A stretch of DNA of 64,000 nt. It comes from Pedobacter sp. BMA (GTDB lineage: Bacteria; Bacteroidota; Bacteroidia; Sphingobacteriales; Sphingobacteriaceae). The position numbers and the translations under genes are program-made. The stretch lies in NCBI RefSeq assembly GCF_001027745.1, contig NZ_LECU01000008.1:1-64000 (forward strand), in the 5' to 3' direction. The stretch's first letter is position 1. Each line of letters begins with the position of its first letter. This document shows positions 27,179 through 35,429 of the stretch, piece by piece. Below the pieces are notes generated by a model. The model saw only the letters and a list, made by a program, of their open reading frames with translations, was not told the DNA's origin and made no database searches.

Positions 27179-27412
27179 ATGAACTTGACAGAAAAGCAAA
27201 AAGAATCTTTCAATAAACAATTTTTAGAATTGGTCTCTGAGTCTTCAGAAGAAGTCCAAAAATTATGGTATAGAATTGGAAAAATAGTTTGGCCGCTCAA
27301 CATAGATGTTCCAAACACATTTGGATTTGAAACAAAACTTGTTGGATCTATTGCTGATCGTTACCATATCCTGATTAATAAAGTGCATAATAAAACTATT
27401 GAGGAAGATTAA
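27179..27412 (+). CDS. Transposon passenger protein, 77 residues, unknown
   Basis: The predicted protein MNLTEKQKESFNKQFLELVS is an acidic, helical small protein with a KLWYRIGKIVWPLN central segment and no Cys or signal. ATG at 27179 seems the natural start. Another ATG at 27164 would add five residues. It is divergent from the 67-residue ORF and overlaps the convergent 27409-27618 gene by four bases. Function unknown. Such a densely packed set of very small genes is typical of mobile-element cargo. Confidence 0.5.
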   Translation: MNLTEKQKESFNKQFLELVSESSEEVQKLWYRIGKIVWPLNIDVPNTFGFETKLVGSIADRYHILINKVHNKTIEED

Positions 27413-27618
27413 AAAAACACTCTTTCTAAGCCCCATTCTTCGTACATATTCTTAATCCATTCACTTTCCGAATTTCCCAAAAGATAAATTTGAGAACCAA
27501 TTATTGCATACTCAACCTCTTCAACTTCTTCAAGGTTTGAATTATTTCCTTTTAATGGAATGTAAACAGACATATTGGGTCCATCTAGTAATTTTCTGGC
27601 TAATTCATGTGATGTCAT
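27409..27618 (-). CDS. Transposon passenger protein, 69 residues, unknown
   Basis: The product begins MTSHELARKLLDGPNMSVYI, a pattern (helix, then a short beta strand with P-x-x-x-V-Y-I) seen in small phage and plasmid proteins of unknown role. It continues with an acidic EEVEEVEYAIIGSQIYLLG part. It is soluble and has no signal. The gene is convergent with the 77-residue ORF and divergent from 27725-28528. Resemblance to phage small proteins is from memory of the motif and should be tested. Confidence 0.5.
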   Translation of the reverse strand: MTSHELARKLLDGPNMSVYIPLKGNNSNLEEVEEVEYAIIGSQIYLLGNSESEWIKNMYEEWGLERVFF

Positions 27619-27694
27619 TTGGACTTTGTGTTTTTCGATTTATATAAACTTCTGCCTTTATCTGCATATTCTCCAAATAATAGTTGTGATTTAT

Positions 27695-27702
27695 TATATT
27701 TG
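27695..27702 (+). promoter_or_regulatory. Candidate -7 box for the 267-residue passenger gene
   Basis: TATATTTG at 27695-27702 fits TAnnTTTG exactly and lies 22 bases before the ATG at 27725. No good -33 element was seen at the expected distance. Confidence 0.4.
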
Positions 27703-27724
27703 ATCTCTATCTAATATAACCCTT

Positions 27725-28528
27725 ATGCAAATTACCCCTTCAGAATTTTTTCTTGAAACACCTCTTTATACAGGTGTCACTATAGAAAACGAAAACGACC
27801 TTGAAATATTTGTTAAGAGAAAATATTATGATATTACTGAATTCCACGGATACAATCCGAAGCAAAGACTTGAAACTACCTATGCAGTTCATGGTGCTGA
27901 ATTCACTAACTTTAGAACAGACTGCTTTAATAAGAACGGTTACCATCTTTTAGAGTTAAGATGCAAAAGAAGTACAGATGTTTTTAAATTCTATGTTCGT
28001 TGGGACGCTGACAATAAAATACTTATGAAAATAGGGCAGTATCCTACAATTGCGGATTTTCACATAGATCAAGTGAAACAATACGATAAACTTCTAGATA
28101 AAGAAAAATTACGGGAATTTACGAAGGCAATCGGTTTAGCAGCTAACGGAGTAGGTATAGGCTCATTCGTTTACTTAAGAAGGATTTTCGAAGATTTGAT
28201 ATATGAAGCGTATAGTGAATATGTAAATAAAAATGGGCAGTTGGATGGTTTTAACAAAAAACGGATGGCTGATAAAATTGATACTTTGCATGATTTTCTT
28301 CCAGAGTTTTTAGTTGAAAATAAAGAGCTTTATGGTATTTTGAGTAAAGGTATTCATGAGTTAGAAGAAAAAGATTGTCTTGCTCATTTCGATGCTGTTA
28401 AAGTTGGGATTGAAATGATTTTAGATGAAAAGCTTGAGCAACTCAATAAAAAGAAAAAAGCTGAAGCTGCTCGTCTTAAAATTCAACAAGCAGCTTCAGC
28501 TATTACAAAACCTGAGGTGAAGTCTTAA
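27725..28528 (+). CDS. Transposon passenger protein, 267 residues, HEPN/DUF4145-like C-terminus possible
   Basis: The N-terminal 110 residues are beta-rich (ELRCKRSTDVFKFYVRW) and the C-terminal part is all-helical: GIGSFVYLRRIFEDLIYEAY, then MADKIDTLHDFLPEFL and LYGILSKGIHELEEKDCLAH, ending in a Lys/Ala-rich tail. The helical order resembles the DUF4145/HEPN-type domains found in defence and stress proteins, but a definite HEPN RxxxxH motif is not evident. I treat this as a weak fold resemblance. The stop codon lies four bases before the right inverted repeat, so the gene is integral to the element and is its largest cargo gene after the transposase. Confidence 0.7.
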   Translation: MQITPSEFFLETPLYTGVTIENENDLEIFVKRKYYDITEFHGYNPKQRLETTYAVHGAEFTNFRTDCFNKNGYHLLELRCKRSTDVFKFYVRWDADNKILMKIGQYPTIADFHIDQVKQYDKLLDKEKLREFTKAIGLAANGVGIGSFVYLRRIFEDLIYEAYSEYVNKNGQLDGFNKKRMADKIDTLHDFLPEFLVENKELYGILSKGIHELEEKDCLAHFDAVKVGIEMILDEKLEQLNKKKKAEAARLKIQQAASAITKPEVKS

Positions 28529-28532
28529 AATA

Positions 28533-28570
28533 CCACTAAGGGTAATTTGCTATATTGTCGCCAAAATTTA
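28533..28570 (-). repeat. Right terminal inverted repeat and target duplication
   Basis: The 30-bp right inverted repeat (28533-28562) matches the left end perfectly, and AAAATTTA at 28563-28570 repeats the sequence in front of the left end. The next base pair inwards differs between the ends, which fixes the repeat length at 30. Confidence 0.96.
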
Positions 28571-28589
28571 AACATCGCCGTTTCTATTG

Positions 28590-28990
28590 CAATTGACTGG
28601 ATGGTTGCGAAATTTGTAGTACTGAACAATTAGCGCAAATAATTTTGGAGCGCCTTTTGATTATCCCCTTCTAAGAGAAAACCTTCTACTCCATCATTTC
28701 CCATTTCATTAGAGGTACCTGACAACGACGCGATTGCATTCCTTCTCAAACGAAATCGCATCTTCGTAGATAGTTGTTCCTAATAGTTTACTACATGTTA
28801 GGTCACTATTATTTATCACAATCTTACACAAATTGTAGAATCTCACATACTATTAACATGTCCAATCTAGACGATTTTGTTCCGTGATCACTTCATATCC
28901 CCTTATTTATTTTAAAAAATTTAAGAAGTATAACGCAGGCAGCAGGCATGATGAGAGAACTACCATGTTATCATGAAATACATCATGCTT
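28590..28990 (-). pseudogene. Decayed GT4 glycosyltransferase remnant
   Basis: Translating the minus strand piecewise gives stretches that match the intact GT4 at 20932-22080. Near 28965-28990 the frame reads HDVFHDNMVVLSSCLLPA, like its HVIHANTIVPASYLLPV. Near 28760-28850 it reads FYNLCKIVINNS and LLGTTIYEDA, like FYNTCDIVINNS and LGTTIYEAM. Near 28630-28710 it reads NDGVEGFLLEGDNQKALQ, like NNIDGFLFIPDDNDDLRK. Frameshifts, stop codons and a large missing middle show it is non-functional. It is a diverged paralogue, not a recent copy. The transposon target lies at its downstream end. Confidence 0.8.
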
Positions 28991-29261
28991 AACGAGCTTT
29001 CGAGGAATAATAAAAATCTAATAAATTAATTAAATTGCTCTAAAATGGTATTTTGGAGCAGATGAACCACTTCAATTCAGTTTTTGAAGTCTGTCTAGAG
29101 TTTGAATTTACCCTACTGATCCTCAGCTAAAATTTTATTTGCAAAATCCCGAGGAGATAAAATTAAAACAGATTTGCATTTTTTTATTGTCAATTAATCA
29201 TTTAATAAAGATCTCTCCCCAAAGCTTTTAAACTTCAAAGACACATAGTGCTATTAACATA
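28991..29261. other. Degenerate gene-free stretch
   Basis: No intact gene or clear remnant could be read between the GT4 pseudogene and the GT2 gene. The region has high A/T content and scattered stops in all frames, and it may hold unrecognisable N-terminal remains of the pseudogene. Confidence 0.4.
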
Positions 29262-30173
29262 TTAAGTCAATGATATATAAATTCGCTTCGCAATTCTGAC
29301 AAAAATACGCTGCATAAACAAAGGAATAGGAATCTTACTATAACTTTCAATCAAGTGTCTACAAGAATACTTGCTATCATTTAGCAGGTTATCCTCTCCA
29401 TTATGGGTTTTAGAATAATTTTTGAATCCAACATAAGTATCCAGTTTGGATAGAAATATCTCTAATAAATTCCTAGCGGTGATAGTATTTTTGAACCTAT
29501 ATGCTTTTTCTACGATTTCTAAATATACCTCGCTTGTTTCTTGTTGGGGAGATATTCTATAGAAAGCCAGTTTTTTATTTACAAAATGCAGTGGGGAAAT
29601 TAAAGATAGTTCGTACCAGAAAGAGTAATCGGCAATTGGATACATATCTTTCTTGAACTTTGTATTTATCTTTCTCTTATTAAACAGTACCCCTGGAAAA
29701 GGGATAGGATTTCCTAGTAAAAAATGATTTGGCTTAATTCTATTGAACGGAAAAACAATATTCTTTTTAGGATCATTAAAATCTGGCCTCACAGCTGTAC
29801 CGAAATGTGTATCAGATGCTACCGAAATCAAATAAGGAAATTTTTCAATGTATGCTAACATATTCGCAATATAGACTGGTGAAAGCATGTCGTCTGAATG
29901 TAGAATAGTAACCCACTCCGTTTCGGTTTTGTCAATACAAACATTCCAATTTTCCACCATTCCAACATTTTCCGAATTTCTTATATACGACACCTGCGGG
30001 TTTTTAAGGGAATCAACAAAATCTTTAAACCTTGCATGACTTGAATTATTATCTACTACAAGTATGTTTGCGCTTACAGTCTGGTTAATGGCGCTGTAGA
30101 TCGCATCCTCGAAATATTCATAACGTTCATAAACGGGGATAGCTATGGTTATTTTTCTAAGTGTATTAGGCAT
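29262..30173 (-). CDS. Glycosyltransferase family 2
   Basis: This 303-residue GT-A inverting transferase starts ITIAIPVYERYEYFEDAIYS, contains LVVDNNSS and NSENVGMVENWNVC, and has the metal/nucleotide motif in WVTILHSDDMLSP (the DxD-like SDD at about residue 98). Its last part is a lipid-facing helical tail, without clear membrane segments. It overlaps the Wzx gene by eight bases and is the last intact gene before the interruption by the pseudogene and transposon. It probably adds one sugar to the lipid-linked unit. The donor is unknown, and the CDP-dideoxysugar made upstream is one possibility. Confidence 0.9.
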   Translation of the reverse strand: MPNTLRKITIAIPVYERYEYFEDAIYSAINQTVSANILVVDNNSSHARFKDFVDSLKNPQVSYIRNSENVGMVENWNVCIDKTETEWVTILHSDDMLSPVYIANMLAYIEKFPYLISVASDTHFGTAVRPDFNDPKKNIVFPFNRIKPNHFLLGNPIPFPGVLFNKRKINTKFKKDMYPIADYSFWYELSLISPLHFVNKKLAFYRISPQQETSEVYLEIVEKAYRFKNTITARNLLEIFLSKLDTYVGFKNYSKTHNGEDNLLNDSKYSCRHLIESYSKIPIPLFMQRIFVRIAKRIYISLT

Positions 30174-31521
30174 AAAGATCTTTGAATTTAATTTTTAATT
30201 CTTTTATTACTTCCAAAGGCCATTTCCAAGCATTATATGACAACTGTATAAATATGGTAGAAATACCAAATGCCTCTAACCTCAAATGAAAGTAAAATAT
30301 AAGAATTAAGTTTGCGCAAAAGATTGCTACCCCTGAAACAATAGTGGGTAAAACATATGGCACAGTATTTTTTGTTGTCAGGAATATTCCGCTATTTCCA
30401 TGCGTAATTTCCATAAGATAGATAAATCCAAACATTAGAATCATCGACAAATTTGGCAAATTTGTATTACTGCCGATTATTTGTAAAATATACCTTCCAG
30501 CAAAAATTATCACTAAGCTCCCCAAAGCATAAAGTGCCCAGCCTATTTTCATGCTTTTGATGAATTCTCCTTTGAGTTTGGACACGTTATTTCCCATCCA
30601 AAGGCTATTAAATCTTGGCAAATGAGATGTAAAATACAACCGGGAAAAAATCGCTAAAAGAGAAAACAACTGAACTACGAGTCCGTAAGATGCGACCTCA
30701 CTTAAAGAAAAAAATTGACCGGCAATGAGCATATTTGCTTGAAATATCAGAAAAGTTCCCACAGAAACTAACCCCAACTTTTTTGAATTAAACCATATAC
30801 TATTGAAAACATCCTTTGGATTCTCAACATTAGCTCTATCCAATTTCGTAACCGTGTCGAAATCATAGAAAGCTCTGTGGTACAAGAATCGGCAAACTAT
30901 ATTACTTAAAAGTAGCGCTATAGATATGCTCAAAAGACCATATCCCAAGAATAGGCCAGTTGCTGCTAAGATCAGGTTCAGTAATTTAGCATAAGATATA
31001 GCTTGATTCGCATTTTTTACTTTACCTCTTCCTAATAGAAGTGCATCATAATATGAGTAGAAAAAATTCATCGATATTGCGATGCAAAAAATGTAAAATG
31101 CAATCCAAAGAGTGTGTTCCTCCGGTGAAATTATATTTCTCAAATACCAATATCCACCAAAAATCAATAAAAAAACCAAAAGACCCGTTATTAACATGTA
31201 TATTTTTTTAATAACGTGTATGATTGTTTTTAGTAAATCATAATTGATTTCGTTACTGGTAGTAATATCATCTAAGCCTTCTTTTTTTAGTTTTTGCGCC
31301 CCGCTATATACATAAGATACAATTCTTGTAATGTTTGGTAGAAACCCGAAATCTAGTAATAAAACAAGTGAGGTTATACTCGAGAAGATGTACCAAATAC
31401 CAATTTGATGTTCTGGTAGTGTTTTTAATATTATTGGTAGCAAAAGAACACTTGACCCATAATTCAAAGCTTGCGCTACATAACTCCAAAAAACATCCTT
31501 TTTACTTATACTAATATCCAT
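30166..31521 (-). CDS. wzx: Polysaccharide flippase (Wzx-like, MOP superfamily)
   Basis: The 451-residue membrane protein (ATG at 31521, starting MDISISKKDVFWSYVAQALN) has about 12 to 14 hydrophobic helices and the Wzx/MATE-like N-terminal motif followed by VLLLPIILKTLPEHQIGIWY. It should flip undecaprenyl-linked repeat units from the cytoplasmic to the periplasmic leaflet. A start at 31572 would add 17 residues with no family support. A charged loop lies around residues 75-100 (YSGAQKLKKEGLDD). The gene follows ddhC and precedes the GT2 gene in the same operon. Confidence 0.88.
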   Translation of the reverse strand: MDISISKKDVFWSYVAQALNYGSSVLLLPIILKTLPEHQIGIWYIFSSITSLVLLLDFGFLPNITRIVSYVYSGAQKLKKEGLDDITTSNEINYDLLKTIIHVIKKIYMLITGLLVFLLIFGGYWYLRNIISPEEHTLWIAFYIFCIAISMNFFYSYYDALLLGRGKVKNANQAISYAKLLNLILAATGLFLGYGLLSISIALLLSNIVCRFLYHRAFYDFDTVTKLDRANVENPKDVFNSIWFNSKKLGLVSVGTFLIFQANMLIAGQFFSLSEVASYGLVVQLFSLLAIFSRLYFTSHLPRFNSLWMGNNVSKLKGEFIKSMKIGWALYALGSLVIIFAGRYILQIIGSNTNLPNLSMILMFGFIYLMEITHGNSGIFLTTKNTVPYVLPTIVSGVAIFCANLILIFYFHLRLEAFGISTIFIQLSYNAWKWPLEVIKELKIKFKDLYA

Positions 31522-31622
31522 AAAAGTAAATTCTGTTGAAGTTAAAAGTTGGTAAAACATATTCACCAACATTAAAGAAAATTTTCAAGGCGATAAACAA
31601 TTTTATCGCCCTGAAATATAAA

Positions 31623-32930
31623 TTACAAATCATTAATATATTTGCGAATTACATCTGCGATATAATCATAATGATCTTCCGTAAGACCTGGCCATACACC
31701 AAGCCAGAATGATTGATTCATGATGATATCAGTATTTGTCAAGTCACCTACTACTCTGTGTGTAACATCAGCATAAGCTGGCTGTCTTAACAAATTCCCA
31801 GCAAAAAGTAATCTTGTTCCAATTTTGTTTTGCTCCAAATGCTGAACCAACATATGCCTGTCGTTTGCATCTCCTTCCCTTAATGTCATCAAAAATCCAA
31901 ACCAGGATGGATCGGATTCTGGCGTAGGCTCAGGCAAAATGAAAATGTCTTCAAATTCCTTCATACGAGAATACAATGCGGCGTAATTTTCTTTTCTTCG
32001 TTGAATAAAATGATCTACCTTCTTAAGCTGCGATACTCCTAATGCCGCCTGCATATCTGTAACCTTCAGATTAAATCCAACATGAGAATATGTATACTTA
32101 TGGTCATATCCGTAAGGTAAAGAACCTAATTGTTGGCTAAATCTACAGCCGCATGTATCATCTTTACCCGGCAAACAGTAGCAATCCCTACCCCAATCTC
32201 TAAAACTTTCAGCAATTTTAGCCAATTCAGGATTGTTAACAACTACCGCGCCACCTTCACCCATTGTGATATGGTGAGCAGGGTAAAAAGAAAAAGTCGA
32301 TAAATCACCGAAAGTACCGGTTTTTTTGCCCTTATAAGTTGCCCCCAGTGAGTCACAATCGTCTTCTATCACCCACAGATTATATTTTTTTGCAACTCTC
32401 ATCACCTCATCCAAGTCAAAAGGATTACCCAATGAATGGGCTATCATGATTGCTTTCGTTTTAGGAGAAACAGCTGCTTCTATCATATCGGCCTTTACGT
32501 TATGTGTGGCGATATCAACATCAATGAAAACTGGAACTGCACCCGCTTGTACAATTGGATTTACGGTCGTAGGAAAACCAGCTGCCACAGTGATTACTTC
32601 GTCGCCTGGCTTAATAGCCCTGTCACCTAGTTTAGGAGAGGTTAAAGTATAAAAGGCAACTAAGTTAGCAGATGAGCCTGAGTTTACCAAAAGTGCCTTA
32701 ACTGCACCAAAATATCTGGCGAATTCAGATTCAAATTCCGCTGCAAAACGTCCGGCAGTTAACCATCCATCTAGCATAGAGTCCACTCCTAATAGTAAAT
32801 CATCTGCGTCCATTACTTTGCCGGTTACAGCGATGTAATCTTGACCGGGGATGATTTCCCGTTTTGCATTTTTGGCAGCTATTGCAGACAATTCTTCCTG
32901 TAACGCTCCGTTAAAGTGTTTATAATTCAT
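31623..32930 (-). CDS. ddhC: CDP-4-keto-6-deoxy-D-glucose 3-dehydrase (E1)
   Basis: DdhC (RfbH/AscC) is the PMP- and [2Fe-2S]-dependent enzyme that removes the C3 hydroxyl of CDP-4-keto-6-deoxyglucose. The 435-residue protein has the aminotransferase fold but carries His at the usual lysine position (FYPAHHITMGEGG, His220). It also has the four iron-sulfur cysteines in RDCYCLPGKDDTCGC (Cys250, 252, 260, 262), exactly the E1 pattern. The front part has NSGSSANLVAFYTL. It needs the reductase DdhD, encoded at 36214-37245. It overlaps the preceding SDR gene by 11 bases. Confidence 0.96.
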   Translation of the reverse strand: MNYKHFNGALQEELSAIAAKNAKREIIPGQDYIAVTGKVMDADDLLLGVDSMLDGWLTAGRFAAEFESEFARYFGAVKALLVNSGSSANLVAFYTLTSPKLGDRAIKPGDEVITVAAGFPTTVNPIVQAGAVPVFIDVDIATHNVKADMIEAAVSPKTKAIMIAHSLGNPFDLDEVMRVAKKYNLWVIEDDCDSLGATYKGKKTGTFGDLSTFSFYPAHHITMGEGGAVVVNNPELAKIAESFRDWGRDCYCLPGKDDTCGCRFSQQLGSLPYGYDHKYTYSHVGFNLKVTDMQAALGVSQLKKVDHFIQRRKENYAALYSRMKEFEDIFILPEPTPESDPSWFGFLMTLREGDANDRHMLVQHLEQNKIGTRLLFAGNLLRQPAYADVTHRVVGDLTNTDIIMNQSFWLGVWPGLTEDHYDYIADVIRKYINDL

Positions 32931-33798
32931 GTTTTGTTACTTTAAAAATAAAAGAATCTACATTTTCAAATGTAAATTTTGGATATTCTCCTAAAAATTT
33001 AATATTTAATAATCCTCCGTTTAATGGTCTAACCGCTGCTTGATTCGATTGAGAAGTTTTAACGGGTGTCAGATGAAGCTTGTTATGGCTAAAATAACTA
33101 CCAACTTTTGCCGCTAACTGATATCTGTTGTAATAGTCATTTCCTGCTAAGTGATAGATTCCCTTTTTGTTATCCTCAATTAGCATTAAAGTCATTTTGG
33201 CAATATCGCCGGCATATATCGGCGTGGCAAACTGATCAAAGGGTAAATTTAGTTCTTTAGAAACGTTATTCTGTAAATCTGAAATTAGTCTTGCGATAAA
33301 GTTTTTTGACCTAGCCTCTTCACCATAAACATTCGTCACACGTAAGACAAGGTTGGTATCCAATGTAGAGACTAATCTTTCACATTCTAATTTATGTTTT
33401 CCATAAACATTTAACGGATTAACTTTGGCATCTTCACGATATGGTCCACTCGTGCCGTCAAAAACATAGTCCGTCGAAATAAATGCTAATCCCACATTTT
33501 TCAGCCGGCAGTAGTCAACTATTTTTTCAGTTGGTAAAACAGTTTTTTCATAGCTTTCATCCACATTATTTTCACAATAATCAACGTTTGTTAAAGCGGC
33601 GCAGTGAATAATCACATCTGGATAAAAACTGTGTGTAGCAAACAGTTTTTCTAAATCATCTTCCAAGAAATTGAAAGGAACTGTGTGTTCGGTTGCAAAA
33701 CTTAAATGTGAACCTAAGACTTCCCAGTTATGGTCTTTAAACACAGACATGCAGTGAGAACCTACTAGTCCTGAAGCTCCAACGATAAAGGCTTTCAT
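32920..33798 (-). CDS. SDR reductase, RmlD/AscF-like
   Basis: A 292-residue NAD(P)-dependent reductase with the Rossmann start MKAFIVGASGLVGSHC, the RmlD-type ISTDYVFDGTSGPY segment and the YGKHK catalytic pair (YxxxK). In dTDP-rhamnose synthesis this family reduces the 4-keto group. Here, next to an RmlC-like epimerase and inside a CDP-3,6-dideoxyhexose gene set, it most likely performs the final C4 reduction to CDP-ascarylose, the role of AscF in Yersinia. The assignment of the exact product is inferred from context. The gene is tightly packed with both neighbours. Confidence 0.8.
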   Translation of the reverse strand: MKAFIVGASGLVGSHCMSVFKDHNWEVLGSHLSFATEHTVPFNFLEDDLEKLFATHSFYPDVIIHCAALTNVDYCENNVDESYEKTVLPTEKIVDYCRLKNVGLAFISTDYVFDGTSGPYREDAKVNPLNVYGKHKLECERLVSTLDTNLVLRVTNVYGEEARSKNFIARLISDLQNNVSKELNLPFDQFATPIYAGDIAKMTLMLIEDNKKGIYHLAGNDYYNRYQLAAKVGSYFSHNKLHLTPVKTSQSNQAAVRPLNGGLLNIKFLGEYPKFTFENVDSFIFKVTKHEL

Positions 33799-33800
33799 AT

Positions 33801-34337
33801 TTAAAAAGGGCTTTTTATATTAGAAAATGTTTCGAAACTCAGATCCCGATCTGATAAAATTGGGGTCTGAACGTCCCAGTCATATCCAAAAGAATCAAAT
33901 TTAATCCCTGCTTCACATTCTCTGCTTTGAGAAGTAGAAGTATGGTATTCTACAGTGGTATTGTCTTCTAGTGAAAGGAATCCATGTGCAAATCCCTTCC
34001 CAATATATATCCCCTTTCTATTTTTCGCTGAAAGTTCTGCGAAAAAAAAACTTCCAAAGGTTTCAGAATTCTTACGAATATCTAAAACGACATCTATGAT
34101 TGCACCAGTAACAACGTATACTAGTTTTGAATGATCTTCAGGAGGAACTTGATAATGCATTCCCCGGATTACATCTTTATTAGAGACAGAATAGAAACTT
34201 TCGGTAAAGTTATAATCCAAATTTTTAGCCTGAAATGTTTCTTTGTGGATTGTCTTTACAAATTCACCCCTGTTATCAACAAAACTTTTATAATCCATGA
34301 TAAATAAATCGTGGAAGGGAGTTTCTTTTATTTCCAT
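33801..34337 (-). CDS. RmlC/AscE-like sugar-nucleotide epimerase
   Basis: The 178-residue cupin-type protein belongs to the dTDP-4-dehydrorhamnose 3,5-epimerase family. The catalytic His lies in DVIRGMHYQVPP (about residue 61), and the sequence continues with VLDIRKNSETFG, the GIYIGKGFAHGFLSL signature and VEYHTS with the catalytic Tyr region. The rest of a dTDP-rhamnose set (RmlA, RmlB) is absent. The neighbours instead make CDP-3,6-dideoxy-4-ketohexose, so a C5 epimerase role as in AscE is more likely. The ATG overlaps the stop of ddhB (TAATG). Confidence 0.82.
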   Translation of the reverse strand: MEIKETPFHDLFIMDYKSFVDNRGEFVKTIHKETFQAKNLDYNFTESFYSVSNKDVIRGMHYQVPPEDHSKLVYVVTGAIIDVVLDIRKNSETFGSFFFAELSAKNRKGIYIGKGFAHGFLSLEDNTTVEYHTSTSQSRECEAGIKFDSFGYDWDVQTPILSDRDLSFETFSNIKSPF

Positions 34338-35428
34338 TATAATGCCCAGTTTATGGCCTTGCCTAATGCCGCCTTAGTATACTGATTTATCTGGTTTGTC
34401 CTTAAAGATAAAATGTTACTTCCACCTTCCAAATCGTCCATGTAACCTTTCAGAGTGAAATCAACTGTTTCCTTAAAGCTTAAAACTGGTTTCCATTTTA
34501 GGAAATTTGCTGCTTTAGAGATGTCTAACTTTAATAATACTGCTTCATGAAGTTTGACAGTACCTTCCGGTATGGTATAACCACCTCTACTGTCTAAAAT
34601 CAAAATCTCATCAATTAATTCCTTTACAGAATAATTGGTTACATCTTCAGGCCCAAAATTCCATCCTCCACTAAATCCCTTGCCGTTTATGAATAATTCC
34701 GCTCCTAAATTTAGATAACCACTTAATGGCTCTAACACATGTTGCCAAGGTCTTGTTGCATAAGGATTACGAACTTCCAGCTTCTCTTCTTTTTTGAATG
34801 CCCTGAAATAGTCTGGTATTATTCTATCTAACGCCCAATCTCCGCCCCCAATTACGTTACCTGCCCTTGCAGACGCAATATTACACGTGCCCTCAGCTTT
34901 GAAGAAAGATTCTAGATATGAACTGGTAATAAGTTCCGAACAGCCTTTGGAAGCACTATACGGATCTTTACCTCCCATTGGATCATTTTCCCTATAACCC
35001 CAAACCCATTCTTTATTATCGTAACATTTATCTGTAGTTACATTCACGGCTGCTTGGACCGAGGCTGTAGACCTTACCGCTTCCCAGAAATTTACTGTGC
35101 CCATCAAGTTAGTGTCAAAAGTACCTAATGGATCTTGATAAGATAATAATACTAACGGTTGAGCAGCTAAGTGAAAGGCAAAATCAGGTTGAACGTCCTG
35201 AAAATAACGTTTTAATTTTTCTCCATCTCTAACGTCACCTTCATAATGATTAATATGATCTTTTAAGTTACAGATCACGAAATTATCCATATCGGATTGA
35301 GGAGCTAAAGCATATCCATAAACCTCTGCACCTAGTTCTTTTAGCCAGATTGCCATCCAAGAACCCTTAAAACCTGTATGGCCAGTTAAAAGGACTTTTT
35401 TCCCTTGATAAATATTTTGAAAGCTCAT
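34337..35428 (-). CDS. ddhB: CDP-glucose 4,6-dehydratase
   Basis: DdhB (RfbG) converts CDP-glucose into CDP-4-keto-6-deoxyglucose using bound NAD. The ATG at 35428 gives 363 residues starting MSFQNIYQGKKVLLTGHTGF, with the NAD loop GHTGFKGSW typical of this subfamily. VNVTTDKCYDNKEW, YSASKGCSELI and GGDWALDRIIPD are further family motifs. An upstream in-frame ATG at 35482 would run into ddhA and is not needed. The start comes one base after the ddhA stop (TAG-T-ATG), so the two are co-translated. Confidence 0.95.
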   Translation of the reverse strand: MSFQNIYQGKKVLLTGHTGFKGSWMAIWLKELGAEVYGYALAPQSDMDNFVICNLKDHINHYEGDVRDGEKLKRYFQDVQPDFAFHLAAQPLVLLSYQDPLGTFDTNLMGTVNFWEAVRSTASVQAAVNVTTDKCYDNKEWVWGYRENDPMGGKDPYSASKGCSELITSSYLESFFKAEGTCNIASARAGNVIGGGDWALDRIIPDYFRAFKKEEKLEVRNPYATRPWQHVLEPLSGYLNLGAELFINGKGFSGGWNFGPEDVTNYSVKELIDEILILDSRGGYTIPEGTVKLHEAVLLKLDISKAANFLKWKPVLSFKETVDFTLKGYMDDLEGGSNILSLRTNQINQYTKAALGKAINWAL

Positions 35429-35429
35429 A

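Larger units (their letters stand above)
23217..28562. mobile_element. IS1595-family transposon with passenger genes
   Basis: The element is bounded by perfect 30-bp inverted repeats (23217-23246 and 28533-28562) and flanked by AAAATTTA on both sides (23209-23216 and 28563-28570). An 8-bp duplication is what IS1595-family transposases produce, and the internal transposase at 25881-26879 belongs to that family. At 5346 bp it is far longer than a simple IS1595 element and carries at least eight small accessory ORFs on both strands plus several strongly folded non-coding segments. The perfect ends and duplication point to a fairly recent insertion. The insertion lies between the GT14 gene and a decayed GT4 gene within the polysaccharide locus. 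None of the passenger genes is a recognisable resistance gene. Confidence 0.95.

Noticed and set aside
23537..28528. Classical toxin-antitoxin pair among the small cargo genes
   Set aside because: The small ORFs are mostly convergent or divergent, show no known toxin or antitoxin motif, and no adjacent co-directional pair of the usual kind is seen apart from the transposase/45-residue unit.
33801..34337. dTDP-L-rhamnose pathway
   Set aside because: RmlC- and RmlD-like proteins are present, but RmlA and RmlB are missing and the flanking genes are CDP-sugar enzymes, so a CDP-dideoxyhexose pathway fits better.
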